From: Verrucomicrobiales bacterium
GTDB taxonomy: Bacteria > Verrucomicrobiota > Verrucomicrobiia > Verrucomicrobiales > DEV007
DNA: 64,000 nt
NCBI GenBank assembly: GCA_029213005.1
Contig: JARGPI010000032.1
Span: forward strand, 1 to 64,000
Direction of reading: 5' to 3'
Part shown: piece by piece, positions 43,812-55,928 of the stretch
Numbering within the stretch: position 1 is the stretch's first letter
How the letters are laid out: each line of letters starts with the position of its first letter
Translations under genes and position numbers: made by a program
The notes under the pieces: generated by a model
Databases searched by the model: none
Told to the model about the DNA's origin: nothing
The model's input: only the letters and a program-made list of their open reading frames with translations

Positions 43812-45719
43812 TTATTGCTCCAGAATCAGATAGGGATCCAAACTGAAATCGGAGCTACTCTTCTTTACATTATGCCCCTCGATTGCGATCACATTGGACT
43901 CCCCTTTTCGAAAGGCCTTGTGATGTTTGGCGAGTTTGACAAATTCGTAGCCCTTCGCCTCATGCGATTCCACACGGATTTTCCTAGTATCAGGATCGAT
44001 AGCGCAGCTCCTCGTCAAAATCTGCTCACCGTTAACATAGAGAATAAATCCATCGTCATAGTTCACCGCCAAATACAACTTAGCGGGATCGACGTCTTTG
44101 GGCAGGGTGAACTCATTGCGGATATAGACTGAAGAATACTTCCCTTTCATATCCAACTCGGTTCGATCATCCTTATCGCCATAACCAAAACCGGCAGAGC
44201 CTTTCGGCCAGTTTTCTTTGAATTCCACCGTGGTCCAGCTTTTGTCACCTGGTGTTTTGCCATCGGCCAGATATTCCCATTTAGCATGCTTCGGAATGAT
44301 CGTCTGATACTTTTGGGGCGGCAGCGGAACCGGTGCCCGCGAGGGACCGTACTCAATAGTCGAGGCATCCGGAGTCCATGGCTTTTCCAGTCGCACCGGA
44401 CTGGTCGTTCCGGATTTCACCATCGAGAACCGATCTTTGACCCGAGCCATCGAGTCAATCATATATCCCGACAGCGTGTCACCATCGATATCGAGAATCA
44501 GCGATCCGTGATCGAGAACGATACTTCTCATGACAGGCATCACACCCTTCGCCGTCCGGCCCAAAGCCCCGCCGTGGCCGGTCACAATCGCCAGAGTGCC
44601 TTTGTTAGGTTCCAGACTCTCAGGCTTCCGGTAGGGAGTCTTGTCCCCCCGACTATCATCAAAAATCACACCCTGATTGGAGGTCGGAGTGGCGTAGGCA
44701 CCATCGATCAACATAGACCGCTCGTAGATATGGGAATGTCCGCTTAATACCAAATCGACGCCCGCCGTTTCGAGAATCGGCATAATATACTCCCGCATTT
44801 CGATCAGTTCGATCTCAGTATCGCTATCGTGAGACCCTTTCGTATAGGGCGGATGATGCCAAAACGCGATGAGCCACTGTGAGTCGTTTTCTTTCAGATT
44901 TTTAACGAGCCACTTTGCCATCGCACCCTGCGGGGTTCGGTCCACATCGTACGAGTTCAGAGCGATGAAATGAATATCTCCATAGTCGAAGGAGTAGTAC
45001 GATTCCTTCCCGGACGCAACCCCGCCGACTTCCGCCCCGACCGGGCAAACGTAGGCATCATAAAAGGGTCCCACGCCTTTCTCCCCGTCGGAAGTTTTGC
45101 CCTCGTGATTGCCCATCGCCGCCCAGCACACGGTATGACACAGGGTATCTTCATAAGGTTTGAAAAAGCGGTTTTGAAATTGTTCATCCGTTCCGTGCGT
45201 GTAGGCCATATCGCCGACATGGAGGTAAAGATCCAGAGCTCGCTGATCATTCTTTACATGGCGTTTCATCGCTTCGTGAACCAGCAGTTGAGCGTGAGTA
45301 CCCGTCCCGGAGTCACCCACTACCCAGATGCGGGATTTGGTATCGGGAGTGCCCTTCACGGGATAAGTCCGGAACCGATTTACACCATCCGGAATAGGCG
45401 AGGGAACTAATTTCCCATCGTGATAGATTGCGTATTCGTAGTCGGTCAGTTGAGCGAGCCCGGTTACGACCGCTTCGTATTGATAGACCCTTTTTTCCTC
45501 TGGTTGTTCGATTCGTTTGGTCTCGATTTCAACCTTCGCCGTCTCATCGACAGCGCCATCCTTTAAGATTTTGACAGAAGGATCTTTTTCCCTGTCAGCA
45601 GTCCGCCATACGATTGTGATTTGATTCTCGCCGGCCATCTGGAGATAGGGACCGCGAACGATCCCGGCAAAACTTGAGCTCCAGAGTAAAAGGGAAGCAA
45701 TTATCAGTAATGTTTTCAT
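43812..45719 (-). CDS. Purple acid phosphatase-like metallophosphoesterase
   Basis: 635 residues. Signal peptide, a fibronectin-like N-terminal domain of purple acid phosphatases (about 22-115; GPYLQMAGENQITIVWRT), then a calcineurin-type domain with the five metal blocks: VVGDSGTG, HVGDMAYTHG, AMGNHEG, AFWHHPPY and SGHSHIYERS. A C-terminal jelly-roll domain (about 485-635; AVNYDDGFILYVNGEQIL) probably binds carbohydrate. Would release phosphate from phosphomonoesters in the periplasm. Next to, and on the same strand as, a PhoD-type phosphatase of unrelated fold. Confidence 0.92.
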   Translation of the reverse strand: MKTLLIIASLLLWSSSFAGIVRGPYLQMAGENQITIVWRTADREKDPSVKILKDGAVDETAKVEIETKRIEQPEEKRVYQYEAVVTGLAQLTDYEYAIYHDGKLVPSPIPDGVNRFRTYPVKGTPDTKSRIWVVGDSGTGTHAQLLVHEAMKRHVKNDQRALDLYLHVGDMAYTHGTDEQFQNRFFKPYEDTLCHTVCWAAMGNHEGKTSDGEKGVGPFYDAYVCPVGAEVGGVASGKESYYSFDYGDIHFIALNSYDVDRTPQGAMAKWLVKNLKENDSQWLIAFWHHPPYTKGSHDSDTEIELIEMREYIMPILETAGVDLVLSGHSHIYERSMLIDGAYATPTSNQGVIFDDSRGDKTPYRKPESLEPNKGTLAIVTGHGGALGRTAKGVMPVMRSIVLDHGSLILDIDGDTLSGYMIDSMARVKDRFSMVKSGTTSPVRLEKPWTPDASTIEYGPSRAPVPLPPQKYQTIIPKHAKWEYLADGKTPGDKSWTTVEFKENWPKGSAGFGYGDKDDRTELDMKGKYSSVYIRNEFTLPKDVDPAKLYLAVNYDDGFILYVNGEQILTRSCAIDPDTRKIRVESHEAKGYEFVKLAKHHKAFRKGESNVIAIEGHNVKKSSSDFSLDPYLILEQ

Positions 45720-45741
45720 AGTATAGTATCAATCCCCATCT

Positions 45742-45796
45742 CTTGTTCCTGCTCTTATTCTTATTCCTGCTCTAACGCATCTGGAACAGGAACAAG
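45742..45796 (-). terminator. Possible hairpin after PhoD gene
   Basis: CTTGTTCCTG (45742-45751) and CAGGAACAAG (45787-45796) are perfect 10-base inverted arms around 35 bases. It lies between the two phosphatase genes but has no T-run on the minus strand, so termination is uncertain. Confidence 0.4.
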
Positions 45797-45833
45797 AATT
45801 TTTGAATCGCCTTTTAAAGGTTACTTCGCTGCT

Positions 45834-47417
45834 TCAAACCTGCTGTGCACCGGGCCTTCCCGCCTCAACGACAAAAGTCGCTTTGGTTTCGATCGGTGCT
45901 CCCGGCTTGTCGACAAAGGGGGTGGTGCGGAGATAGGTCGTCCATTTCTCCGGAGTCATTTCACAGGTCACGTAGCCGCGATTGGAGTTATAGAATTTCA
46001 CAAAGTCGTTCTGATCCCGGGCGCGCTCATACTCAGGAATGATGTTCCCCCCGTTACCTGCCGACGTCATTGACGTGCCCACAAATTCCGTGCCTACCAG
46101 CGGCGACTTGGGATCTTCAAAATCGAGACGCAGGTCATTGACCCAGTTAAGATGGATATCGCCGGTGAGCACCACCGGATTGGGTATACTTCGCTCGTGG
46201 AAAAAATTCAGCAACCGTCTCCGACTGAATTCATACCCGGGCCACTGGTCCATACTGTAGCGTTTCTCCCCATCCTTGCCGCGATCAAGCGGAGCCATCA
46301 TGACCTGCTGAGCGAGTACATTCCATACCGCCGTGGAGCCGATCAGATTTCCCATCAGCCAATTTTCCTGCTTGCGACCCAGCATGGTCGTTTTCGGGTC
46401 AAAGACTTTTCCCTCCATCGGCTTCTGGTGATCACCGTTGGGTTGATCAGTTCGGTACTGGCGGGTATCGAGCATCTCAAAATTGGCGAGACGTCCGTAG
46501 CGACATTGGCGATACAACGTCATGTCCGGTCCGCGAGGAAAGGACCGGCGACGCAGTGGCATAAATTCATAGTAGGTCTGGTAGGCATTTGCCCGGCGGG
46601 CCAGGAATTTCTCGGGCGAAACGCCATCCTCCTCGGACACAAGATTGGCGTAGTTATTATCAAACTCGTGATCGTCCCACGTCACCAGCCAGGGGAAGAG
46701 GCGATGGGTCTCCTGTAGATCTTTGTCGAGTCGGTACTGCGCATAACGGATCCGGTAATCGTCGAGACTCTCTACTTCGCCTCCGATATGTTTGCGGGCT
46801 TTGCCGTCTTTCCCGGCGTATTCATAAATGTAGTCACCGAGGTGGACCACCAGATCAAGGTCCTCCTGCTGCATGTGGGGGTAACCGTTGAAATAACCCG
46901 TTTCAAAATGTTGGCAGGAAGTGAAGGCGAAGCGGCTCATTTCCGGCATCGCATCGTGCGCCGGCGCCGTGCGGGTCCGACCGGTTGGACTGGTCTCTCC
47001 TCCACAGTGAAAGCGGTAAAAATACCAACGATACGGTTTCAACCCCTCGACTTCAACATGCACCGAATAACCGAGCTGCGGACCGGCAATCGCTTCCCCG
47101 GAGCGGACCGGCTTGCTGAAAGATTCGTCCTCGGCGACTTCCCAGCGAACCGGAACCAGCGCCCGATCCATGCCACCTCCCGACTTAAGCGGATTCGGAG
47201 CGATACGTGTCCAGATCACCACACCATCCGGCTCGGGATCTCCGGAAGCGACCCCCAAAGCAAAGGGATTCGATTCAAATTTCGGATTTGACGCAACCTG
47301 CCCCGACGCGTAATCCGGCAGAAAAGGTATCGCCGAAACCATGGAAACGTAGCGAAGGAAATCGCGGCGTTCAACGCCATAGCTGCGAACGGATGAATCG
47401 GGATTTCTTGACGACAT
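45834..47417 (-). CDS. PhoD-type alkaline phosphatase
   Basis: 527 residues. RRDFLRYVSMVSAIPFL near the N-terminus is a Tat-type leader, as is usual for PhoD enzymes, which fold with Ca and Fe before export. A PhoD N-terminal domain (ALGVASGDPEPDGVVIWTRI) precedes the catalytic domain with FTSCQHFETGYFNGY, VHLGDYIYEY, TWDDHEFDNNY, DTRQYRTDQPNGD and LTGDIHLNW. Cleaves phosphate mono- or diesters. Upstream of the PAP-like gene on the same strand. Confidence 0.94.
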   Translation of the reverse strand: MSSRNPDSSVRSYGVERRDFLRYVSMVSAIPFLPDYASGQVASNPKFESNPFALGVASGDPEPDGVVIWTRIAPNPLKSGGGMDRALVPVRWEVAEDESFSKPVRSGEAIAGPQLGYSVHVEVEGLKPYRWYFYRFHCGGETSPTGRTRTAPAHDAMPEMSRFAFTSCQHFETGYFNGYPHMQQEDLDLVVHLGDYIYEYAGKDGKARKHIGGEVESLDDYRIRYAQYRLDKDLQETHRLFPWLVTWDDHEFDNNYANLVSEEDGVSPEKFLARRANAYQTYYEFMPLRRRSFPRGPDMTLYRQCRYGRLANFEMLDTRQYRTDQPNGDHQKPMEGKVFDPKTTMLGRKQENWLMGNLIGSTAVWNVLAQQVMMAPLDRGKDGEKRYSMDQWPGYEFSRRRLLNFFHERSIPNPVVLTGDIHLNWVNDLRLDFEDPKSPLVGTEFVGTSMTSAGNGGNIIPEYERARDQNDFVKFYNSNRGYVTCEMTPEKWTTYLRTTPFVDKPGAPIETKATFVVEAGRPGAQQV

Positions 47418-47573
47418 GCGGAAAATTCAGGGCGAACCCTGGCTTTTGCAACCTCAGCACCGACCGCGATTGCGAAGCTTAAAGTCTTTACCCAGTCTGA
47501 ATTTTTTCAGACTCCTTTGATTTGGTCGATTCCACTTTTGGAACCCACCCCGGTCCAATCTGTCTGTCTTTAT

Positions 47574-49636
<2,063 letters not shown>

Positions 49637-49640
<4 letters not shown>

Positions 49641-51985
49641 AGAACCCAATCAGAATCAGCCTTAAAATCGCCGGACCGACCTGTGTTCTCATCTGGATTC
49701 TGGTCTCATTGATATCAGTTCAACCCGCAGCGGCTCAATTCACCAAACAACACCGAACCTCTGACGCGCCTTTTCTCACCCCCAAAGAGGCAGTCGCCGC
49801 AATGGACATCCCCGATGGCTTCGAAGTCTCCATTTTCGCTGCGGAACCGGACATCGGCGAACCGATCGCCTTTACCTTCGATCAGCGCGGGCGGGTCTGG
49901 GTTGTGGAAAACTATAACTATGTAAACCGGCGGTCTCACGAAGAGGAAAAGATACTCAGCCGCATTCAGATCTTCGAGGACACGGATGGTGATGGTGTTT
50001 TTGATACCAAAAAACTCTTTACGGACAAAATAGGCTTTGCCTCCGGTATCGCCGTGGGATTCGGCGGAGTCTACCTCGGCGCCCCACCCAATCTGCTTTT
50101 TATTCCCGATGCCAACGGTGATGACATTCCCGATGGAGAACCCACGACCCTTCTCGACGGATGGGGAATACACGATCGCCACGAAACATTGAACAGCTTT
50201 ATCTGGGGGCCCGACGGCTGGCTCTACGGTTGCCACGGAGTCTTTACCCGATCCTTCGTCGGCAAACCCGGCGCCGCGGCAGAAGACCGTACTTTCATCG
50301 ATGCAGGTATCTGGCGTTTTCATCCGGTATCCCAGGAGTTCGAAATCTTTGCTCGGGGCCTGTCCAATCCCTGGGGTTTCGATTTCAACGATGTAGGTCA
50401 CGGCTTCGCCACCTGCTGCGTGATCCCCCACCTCTTCCATGTGGTCCAGCACGGAATCTATCACAAGCAGGCCCGGCAGAATGTCAATCCCTACGTCTTT
50501 GATAATATCAAAACGATTCGTGATCACACCCATCTCTCTGCCCACGGCGGCGCCCGATTCTACCTCGCCGATACCTTCCCGAAGGTCTTTCACAACCACC
50601 TGTTTATGTGCAACATCCACCAACACGAAGTCCTCACCGACTATATGGTCCCGAAAGGTTCCAGCTACATCGGAAAGCACGGCTACAACTTCATGCCGAC
50701 AAACGACATGGCGTGGGTGGGATTCAGTGTCGAGATCGGACCCGAGGGCGGCGTCTACATTCTGGATTGGCACGATACCGATATCTGCGGCAATAAAATC
50801 AATTTCCCGGAAAGCGGAAGGATCTACCGAATCATGCCGAAAGGAGCAAAGAAAATCGACCGCCCGGCTATCGGTTCGCTGCCGGATATTGAATTGGCCC
50901 GGCTCCAAAATCACAACAACGACTGGTATGTCCGCCAGGCCCGCGTGGAGTTACAGCACCGAACGGTCGCCGGCCGACTAGACCGCCGGACAACTCATGC
51001 TCATCTTGATAACCTGCTGGCAACGGCATCCACATCCGGGAAACGTCTCCGAGCTCTCTGGGCGATGCACGCCACCGGTCGATTTTCAGGCAGTGGCCGT
51101 GGCGAGCTCGTAGAGTTACTTGCCCACGACGATGCCTATATCAGAGCGTGGGCAGTCCAGCTGCTTTGCGAGAATCGTGATCCGGGAGAAGCCGCCCTGA
51201 ACCAATTCGTCACCATGGCGAAAAACGATCCCTCTCCTGTCGTGAGACTATACCTCGCCAGCGCGTCTCATCGCATCCCGATCAACGACGGCTGGGATAT
51301 CATCGGAGAACTGGCGAAACATGCAGAGGATATTAAAGATAATAATATTCCCCGTGTTCTTTGGCTCGCGCTGGAACCTCACGTCACCACTCACCCTGAC
51401 AAGGCTCTCGATATCGCGATCAACGGAAAGATCCCGTTTTTACTCGAGTCAGTTTCGAGACGCATGGTCAGCGGTGTAGCAAAAACCGGAAAGCCGTCAC
51501 CCCGCGATCTGCAGGTGAAGTGGGAGAAAGCACTGCGCACCGTCGCCCCGGGATTCCGACCCGATCGAGCCGGGGAAGGCGGTGTCGTCGCGCTGAACAG
51601 TTTCCGAAATGTCAAAGCGGTCCAGACTCACCCGCTCGACGAAAAAACGCCCTGCATTTTGGAACGAAACCTTACCGTCCCCCGAGATCAAGCGACCCGG
51701 CTGCGGGCGCGAGTCAGCTACCACCCTCACGGAAGCTGGCGGCTGCGAATCCTCGCCGGAGGGGAAGTGCTGGCTGATCAGGTGGTCGACTTCGAAACGG
51801 TGAAGTCGGAATGGCTCGATATCGATGTGGATCTCACTCAATTCGCAGGCCGCGATATTGATTTAACCCTCGAGAATGCCGCGCACCGGGGGAAACATAA
51901 CTTTGCCTACTGGGGCAAAGTAGAGATTGTCAGTGGAGATTCCATTGCATCACTAAAGAGCCTGACTTCGGTGGATAAACCGTAG
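49637..51985 (+). CDS. PVC-type membrane-bound dehydrogenase
   Basis: 782 residues. Signal peptide/anchor (about 13-34), then a beta-propeller of the membrane-bound dehydrogenase family (IPDGFEVSIFAAEPDIGEP, FTFDQRGRVWVVENYNY, FEDTDGDGVFDT, DANGDDIPDGEPTTLLDGWG, FIWGPDGWLYGCHGV, NIHQHEVLTDYMVPKGSSY), about 380 residues long, followed by HEAT repeats (about 425-600) and a C-terminal jelly roll. DxDGDG turns in it may bind Ca. Overlaps the ThuA-cytochrome gene by four bases, so electrons taken here could pass to that haem. Substrate unknown; sugar oxidation is likely. Confidence 0.9.
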
Positions 51986-52035
51986 CTCAGTCGAAATCAG
52001 CAGCAAGAATGGCGTGATTGAGGTACGGTCGCCTC

Positions 52036-52047
52036 GGCGTTCCCGCC
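52036..52047. repeat. GGCGTTCCCGCC short hairpin
   Basis: GGCG-TTCC-CGCC between the dehydrogenase and the GH-esterase fusion; the same stem in reverse is at 57620-57631. A short, possibly dispersed motif, or a weak terminator. Confidence 0.45.
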
Positions 52048-52060
52048 TTATGAAGGGACC

Positions 52061-54013
52061 ATGACTTTACTGCGGCTCACTTTTTGCCTGATCTTTCTCA
52101 CCGTTTCAACACTCAGCGCGGACGAAACGCGCTCGAAGGTGTTCGCCCACTACATGCCATGGTTTACCAATAAAGAGGTCAGCGGTGAATGGGGCTACCA
52201 CTGGACGATGAACCATTTCGATCCCGATATCGTGAAGTGGAATGGCAAACGCGAAGTCGCCGCACACGATTACCCTCTGCTGGGGCTGTATGATTCCTCC
52301 GATCCCGATATCCTCGACTGCCACGCTCAGCTTATGAAATTTGCCGGACTCGACGGCGCGGTGATCGACTGGTATGGCATCCGCGATTTCTATGACTACG
52401 GCGCGATCCATGAGAACACGAAGCAGTTTATTTCCTCGTTAAAAAAAGCCGGTTTGCAGTTCGCGATTTGTTACGAGGACCAGACCATCGGTGCCATGGT
52501 AAAGGCCAAAAACCTCGCCGAAAACGAAGCGGTTCCCCACGGAAAAGAAGTCATGAAATGGATGGCGGAAAACTGGTTTTCGAATGACGCCTATGTGAAA
52601 TCCGGAGACCAGCCGGTGCTGCCGATTTTCGGACCTCAATATTTCAGTTCCGAACAATGGAGCGAAGTGCTTTCGAGCCTGACACCCCGGCCAAAATCCT
52701 ACAGCCTCCCGCATCTCGCCGAAGGTGCCGAACTTGCCTGGCCACCAGTGGAAAGCACCGGCGCCGTGCCGAAAGCGGTCTGGGAAAAACATCTCGCTGG
52801 TCTCTATAGCAACGATAGAGAGACCTTCGGCGTGGCCTTCCCTTCCTTCCGCGACATCTATAAGCAGGCCGGTGTGAAGGAAAAAAGCTATGGCCGGATT
52901 GATCCGCAGGATGGACAAACTCTGCGCGAGTCCCTGCAGCTCGCCCAGGCGCATAAACTGCCCTTCATCCAGATCGCCACCTGGAATGACTTCGGCGAAG
53001 GCACCGAATTTGAGCCAACCCACAGCCTCGGGTATCGACACCTCGAAATCGCTCAGGAAATGCTCGGAACCTCCCGGAAATACTCAGCCGCCGACCTGCG
53101 TCTGCCGATCGATTTTTACCATCTGAAAAAGCGGGCCGACGGAAACGAAACCGAACTGAGCGGAAAAATCTCCGCCGCTCTGTTCGCCGGGAAAACGAAT
53201 GAAGCGCGCGAGCTAATCGCGACATTGAAGGAAAAGGTCGAGCAAAATCCGGTCGAACCCGGTTCGAAATACCGACTGATTTCCGAGCCCCCCTACCGCT
53301 CCGGGGACGAAGTGTCCGACTACGCAAAAAACCGCTGCAAGCTGGACTTTTACTATCCGGCCGGAGATAAACCCTACTCCACGGTGATCTGGTTTCACGG
53401 CGGCGGTATCACCCGGGGGAACAAGGAGATCCCGGTTCCCTTGCGGAATAAAGGCGTCGCAGTCGCTGCGGTGAACTACCGGCTTAATCCACTGGTGAAA
53501 GAGCCCGCCTACCTGGAAGATGCTGCCGCGGCCGTCGCCTGGGTTTTCCAGAATGTGCATCGCTACGGTGCCGGTGATCCCAAACGGATTTTTGTCAGCG
53601 GGCACTCGGCGGGTGGCTATCTGGCCAGCATGATCGGGCTGGATAAACAATACCTCGCGGCATTCGACATCGATGCTAACGACATCGCCGGCTTGATTCC
53701 TTTCAGCGGTCACACCATTACCCATTTCACGGTGCGCAAAGAGCGCGGCATTCCCGGCAACCAGCCCATTGTCGACGCCATGGCACCGCTTTTCCACGTG
53801 CGCAAAGACAGCCCGCCTATGTTGCTGATCACCGGCGACCGGGAGAAAGAGCTGTGGGGCCGTTACGAGGAAAATGCCTACTTCCTGCGTATGATGAATG
53901 TCGCCGGTCACAAAGAAACCACCCTGCGCGAGCTGGAAGGATTTGATCACGGCGGGATGCCCGAGCCGGCCTTTCCACTGCTACTGGATTTTGTAGAGAT
54001 ATACAGCAAGTAG
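52061..54013 (+). CDS. GH71/GH99-like protein fused to esterase
   Basis: 650 residues, secreted. Residues about 20-345 resemble the GH71/GH99-like (beta/alpha)8 family: FAHYMPWFTN, HWTMNHFDPD, LDGAVIDWYGIRDFYD and IATWNDFGEGTEFEPT are typical landmarks. After a helical linker, residues about 420-650 are an alpha/beta esterase of the BD-FAE/carboxylesterase type: oxyanion WFHGGGI (about 443), nucleophile GHSAGGY (about 513), acid in ITGDREKELW, and the His in GFDHGGMPEP. A sugar-chain hydrolase and an acyl esterase in one chain would act together on a decorated glycan. Confidence 0.88.
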   Translation: MTLLRLTFCLIFLTVSTLSADETRSKVFAHYMPWFTNKEVSGEWGYHWTMNHFDPDIVKWNGKREVAAHDYPLLGLYDSSDPDILDCHAQLMKFAGLDGAVIDWYGIRDFYDYGAIHENTKQFISSLKKAGLQFAICYEDQTIGAMVKAKNLAENEAVPHGKEVMKWMAENWFSNDAYVKSGDQPVLPIFGPQYFSSEQWSEVLSSLTPRPKSYSLPHLAEGAELAWPPVESTGAVPKAVWEKHLAGLYSNDRETFGVAFPSFRDIYKQAGVKEKSYGRIDPQDGQTLRESLQLAQAHKLPFIQIATWNDFGEGTEFEPTHSLGYRHLEIAQEMLGTSRKYSAADLRLPIDFYHLKKRADGNETELSGKISAALFAGKTNEARELIATLKEKVEQNPVEPGSKYRLISEPPYRSGDEVSDYAKNRCKLDFYYPAGDKPYSTVIWFHGGGITRGNKEIPVPLRNKGVAVAAVNYRLNPLVKEPAYLEDAAAAVAWVFQNVHRYGAGDPKRIFVSGHSAGGYLASMIGLDKQYLAAFDIDANDIAGLIPFSGHTITHFTVRKERGIPGNQPIVDAMAPLFHVRKDSPPMLLITGDREKELWGRYEENAYFLRMMNVAGHKETTLRELEGFDHGGMPEPAFPLLLDFVEIYSK

Positions 54014-54029
54014 GGAAAACTTACTGCCC

Positions 54030-55928
54030 CTAAAAATCCCAGCTTCGGAGGACTTTGCCGTTCGCGTCGTTAAGCCGAATCCACTCGATCTCAATCGTCC
54101 CTTTCCCTCTCGTGGGATCGAGGCGAAGGCGGTTGAGGGAGCGAGCAGGAATCGCGATTTTGTACTCGTGCCAGGCATTGTCATGGAGGACCTCAAATGT
54201 CGGCATCCGATCAGCCGACGCCGGTTTGTTGTAGTAGAGCGCTCCGTCACCGGTTGAGTTCGATTTCATTCGGATACTGACTTCAAACGGACCACCCGAC
54301 ACCGCTTTGAACGGTTCTGCCACGATATTGGGATCCCCTCCCGTGCTGGTAACCCGCAGATTCCCCTTTGCGATTTTTACCGACGCCGTTCCGTTGGCCT
54401 GCCAGCCACCTACCGATTTCCGACCGGCATTTTTACTTTTGGTTTGTTTAGCCGCAGGAACCCCAATTCCTTCCGGCTGATATTTGGACGGGTCGAAGGC
54501 CGGATTGGGAATGGGCACCACCACATTGGCAGCCTCTATATACTCCTCGATCATACCATCCAGAGTCTTCACCATCTCTGGATGGATCCGGGCGAGGTTA
54601 TTCTTCTCGCCAATATCATCCTTCAAATTAAAAAGACGGTAGTCATGAGCTCCCGACTCACCTTCGTGGAAGAGGCGGATTAATTTCCAATCGCCCGAGT
54701 GAACCGACATCGACGGAGGCAACCAGTCGGGAACCGGTGGAGAATGGGGAAAATAGGTAATGATAGACTTCCGCTCCAACTCCCCTCCCCGCAGAGCCGG
54801 TGTGATGTCGATACCGTCAACCACATGATCAGCCGGCATTTCGATTCCCAGCTGATTTAAGATCGTCGGGTAAAAATCCGCTGATTGAATCATCTCATCG
54901 CTCCGGCTGCCCGGCTCGGTCATTCCCGGCCAGACCACTACCGCGGGGACGCGAACTCCACCTTCAAACATCGTAGCCTTGCCTCCGCGCAGCGGAAAAT
55001 TACTGGTCGGGGTGGTGCCATCCACCTCGTTATACATATTTCCACCGTTGTCAGAGGTAAAGATAATGACCGTGTTATCGGCAACGCCAGCGGCGTCCAC
55101 TGCATCCAGGAGAGCGCCCACCGCATCGTCCATCGAGTGAATCACGGCGGCATAGACCGCCGAACGCTGCGGGTCCTCAGGATCGATCTTTTTGCGATAC
55201 TCACTGATCAATTCTGCCTTGGCATCGAACGGTGCGTGGACGGAAAACATCCAGTAGTTCATAAACCACGGTTTGTCTCCGACTACAGATTTCATCCAGG
55301 CGACAGCCTCAGCGGCCATGCGATCTTCGATGTGTTCTTTGGGCGCCTTTTCTTTGAATCCCTTGAACTTCCAGGGTGCCACAAAACTACCCGCCGGTCC
55401 CGGACCGGCATGATGGGGAATATCAACATCAAAGCCATGCTCCAGCGGACTGTACGGCTCCGGACCGAGATGCCACTTCCCAAAATGACCGGTATGATAA
55501 CCGGCCCCTTTGATCAGTTTACCAAGAGTCGGCAAACGGGTATCGAGCCGGGTCACCGAATTTGTCTGGAGCGCCTTATTACCCGGAGGCTTTGTCTTTT
55601 CATTAATGGAGGGCTTCAGCAAAACGGCACCCAAATGATGCTGCGGGGCAGTCGAACCGTGACGCGCCGGAAGTTGACCGGTCAAAATGCTGGCCCGGGT
55701 CGGCGAACACAAAGGACTGTTGGCGTAGGCCCGGTCGAAGGTCATCCCGCGTTTGGCGAGCCTTTCGAGATGGGGCGTTTCGTAGAGACTGGTTTTTCCG
55801 TAGAGCGTGGTATCAGCCCAACCGAGATCATCAGCGAGGATAAAGACAACATTCATTGGCTTCGCTAAAGCCACTCCGAATGCGGACAGCACCAGAGTTG
55901 TTGCGAGTATAATTTTTTTCATCTTCAT
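54030..55928 (-). CDS. Sulfatase with carbohydrate-binding-like tail
   Basis: 632 residues; signal peptide from MKMKKIILATT (a second ATG at 55922). Metal Asp pair in LADDLGW, CSPTR (74-78) for formylglycine, GKWHLGPE and TSDNGGNMY. The sulfatase domain ends near residue 480; residues about 515-632 form a separate beta-rich domain (GPFEVSIRMKSNSTGDGALYY, WHEYKIAIPARSLNRLRLDP) resembling a galactose-binding-like module. Its start overlaps the stop of the neighbouring sulfatase by four bases, a tightly coupled pair that probably attacks one substrate in two positions. Confidence 0.93.
   Translation of the reverse strand: MKMKKIILATTLVLSAFGVALAKPMNVVFILADDLGWADTTLYGKTSLYETPHLERLAKRGMTFDRAYANSPLCSPTRASILTGQLPARHGSTAPQHHLGAVLLKPSINEKTKPPGNKALQTNSVTRLDTRLPTLGKLIKGAGYHTGHFGKWHLGPEPYSPLEHGFDVDIPHHAGPGPAGSFVAPWKFKGFKEKAPKEHIEDRMAAEAVAWMKSVVGDKPWFMNYWMFSVHAPFDAKAELISEYRKKIDPEDPQRSAVYAAVIHSMDDAVGALLDAVDAAGVADNTVIIFTSDNGGNMYNEVDGTTPTSNFPLRGGKATMFEGGVRVPAVVVWPGMTEPGSRSDEMIQSADFYPTILNQLGIEMPADHVVDGIDITPALRGGELERKSIITYFPHSPPVPDWLPPSMSVHSGDWKLIRLFHEGESGAHDYRLFNLKDDIGEKNNLARIHPEMVKTLDGMIEEYIEAANVVVPIPNPAFDPSKYQPEGIGVPAAKQTKSKNAGRKSVGGWQANGTASVKIAKGNLRVTSTGGDPNIVAEPFKAVSGGPFEVSIRMKSNSTGDGALYYNKPASADRMPTFEVLHDNAWHEYKIAIPARSLNRLRLDPTRGKGTIEIEWIRLNDANGKVLRSWDF

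Noticed and set aside
49715..50914. 399-codon frame on the minus strand opposite the dehydrogenase
   Set aside because: It is fully antisense to a gene with clear conserved motifs, and its product shows no domain or leader.
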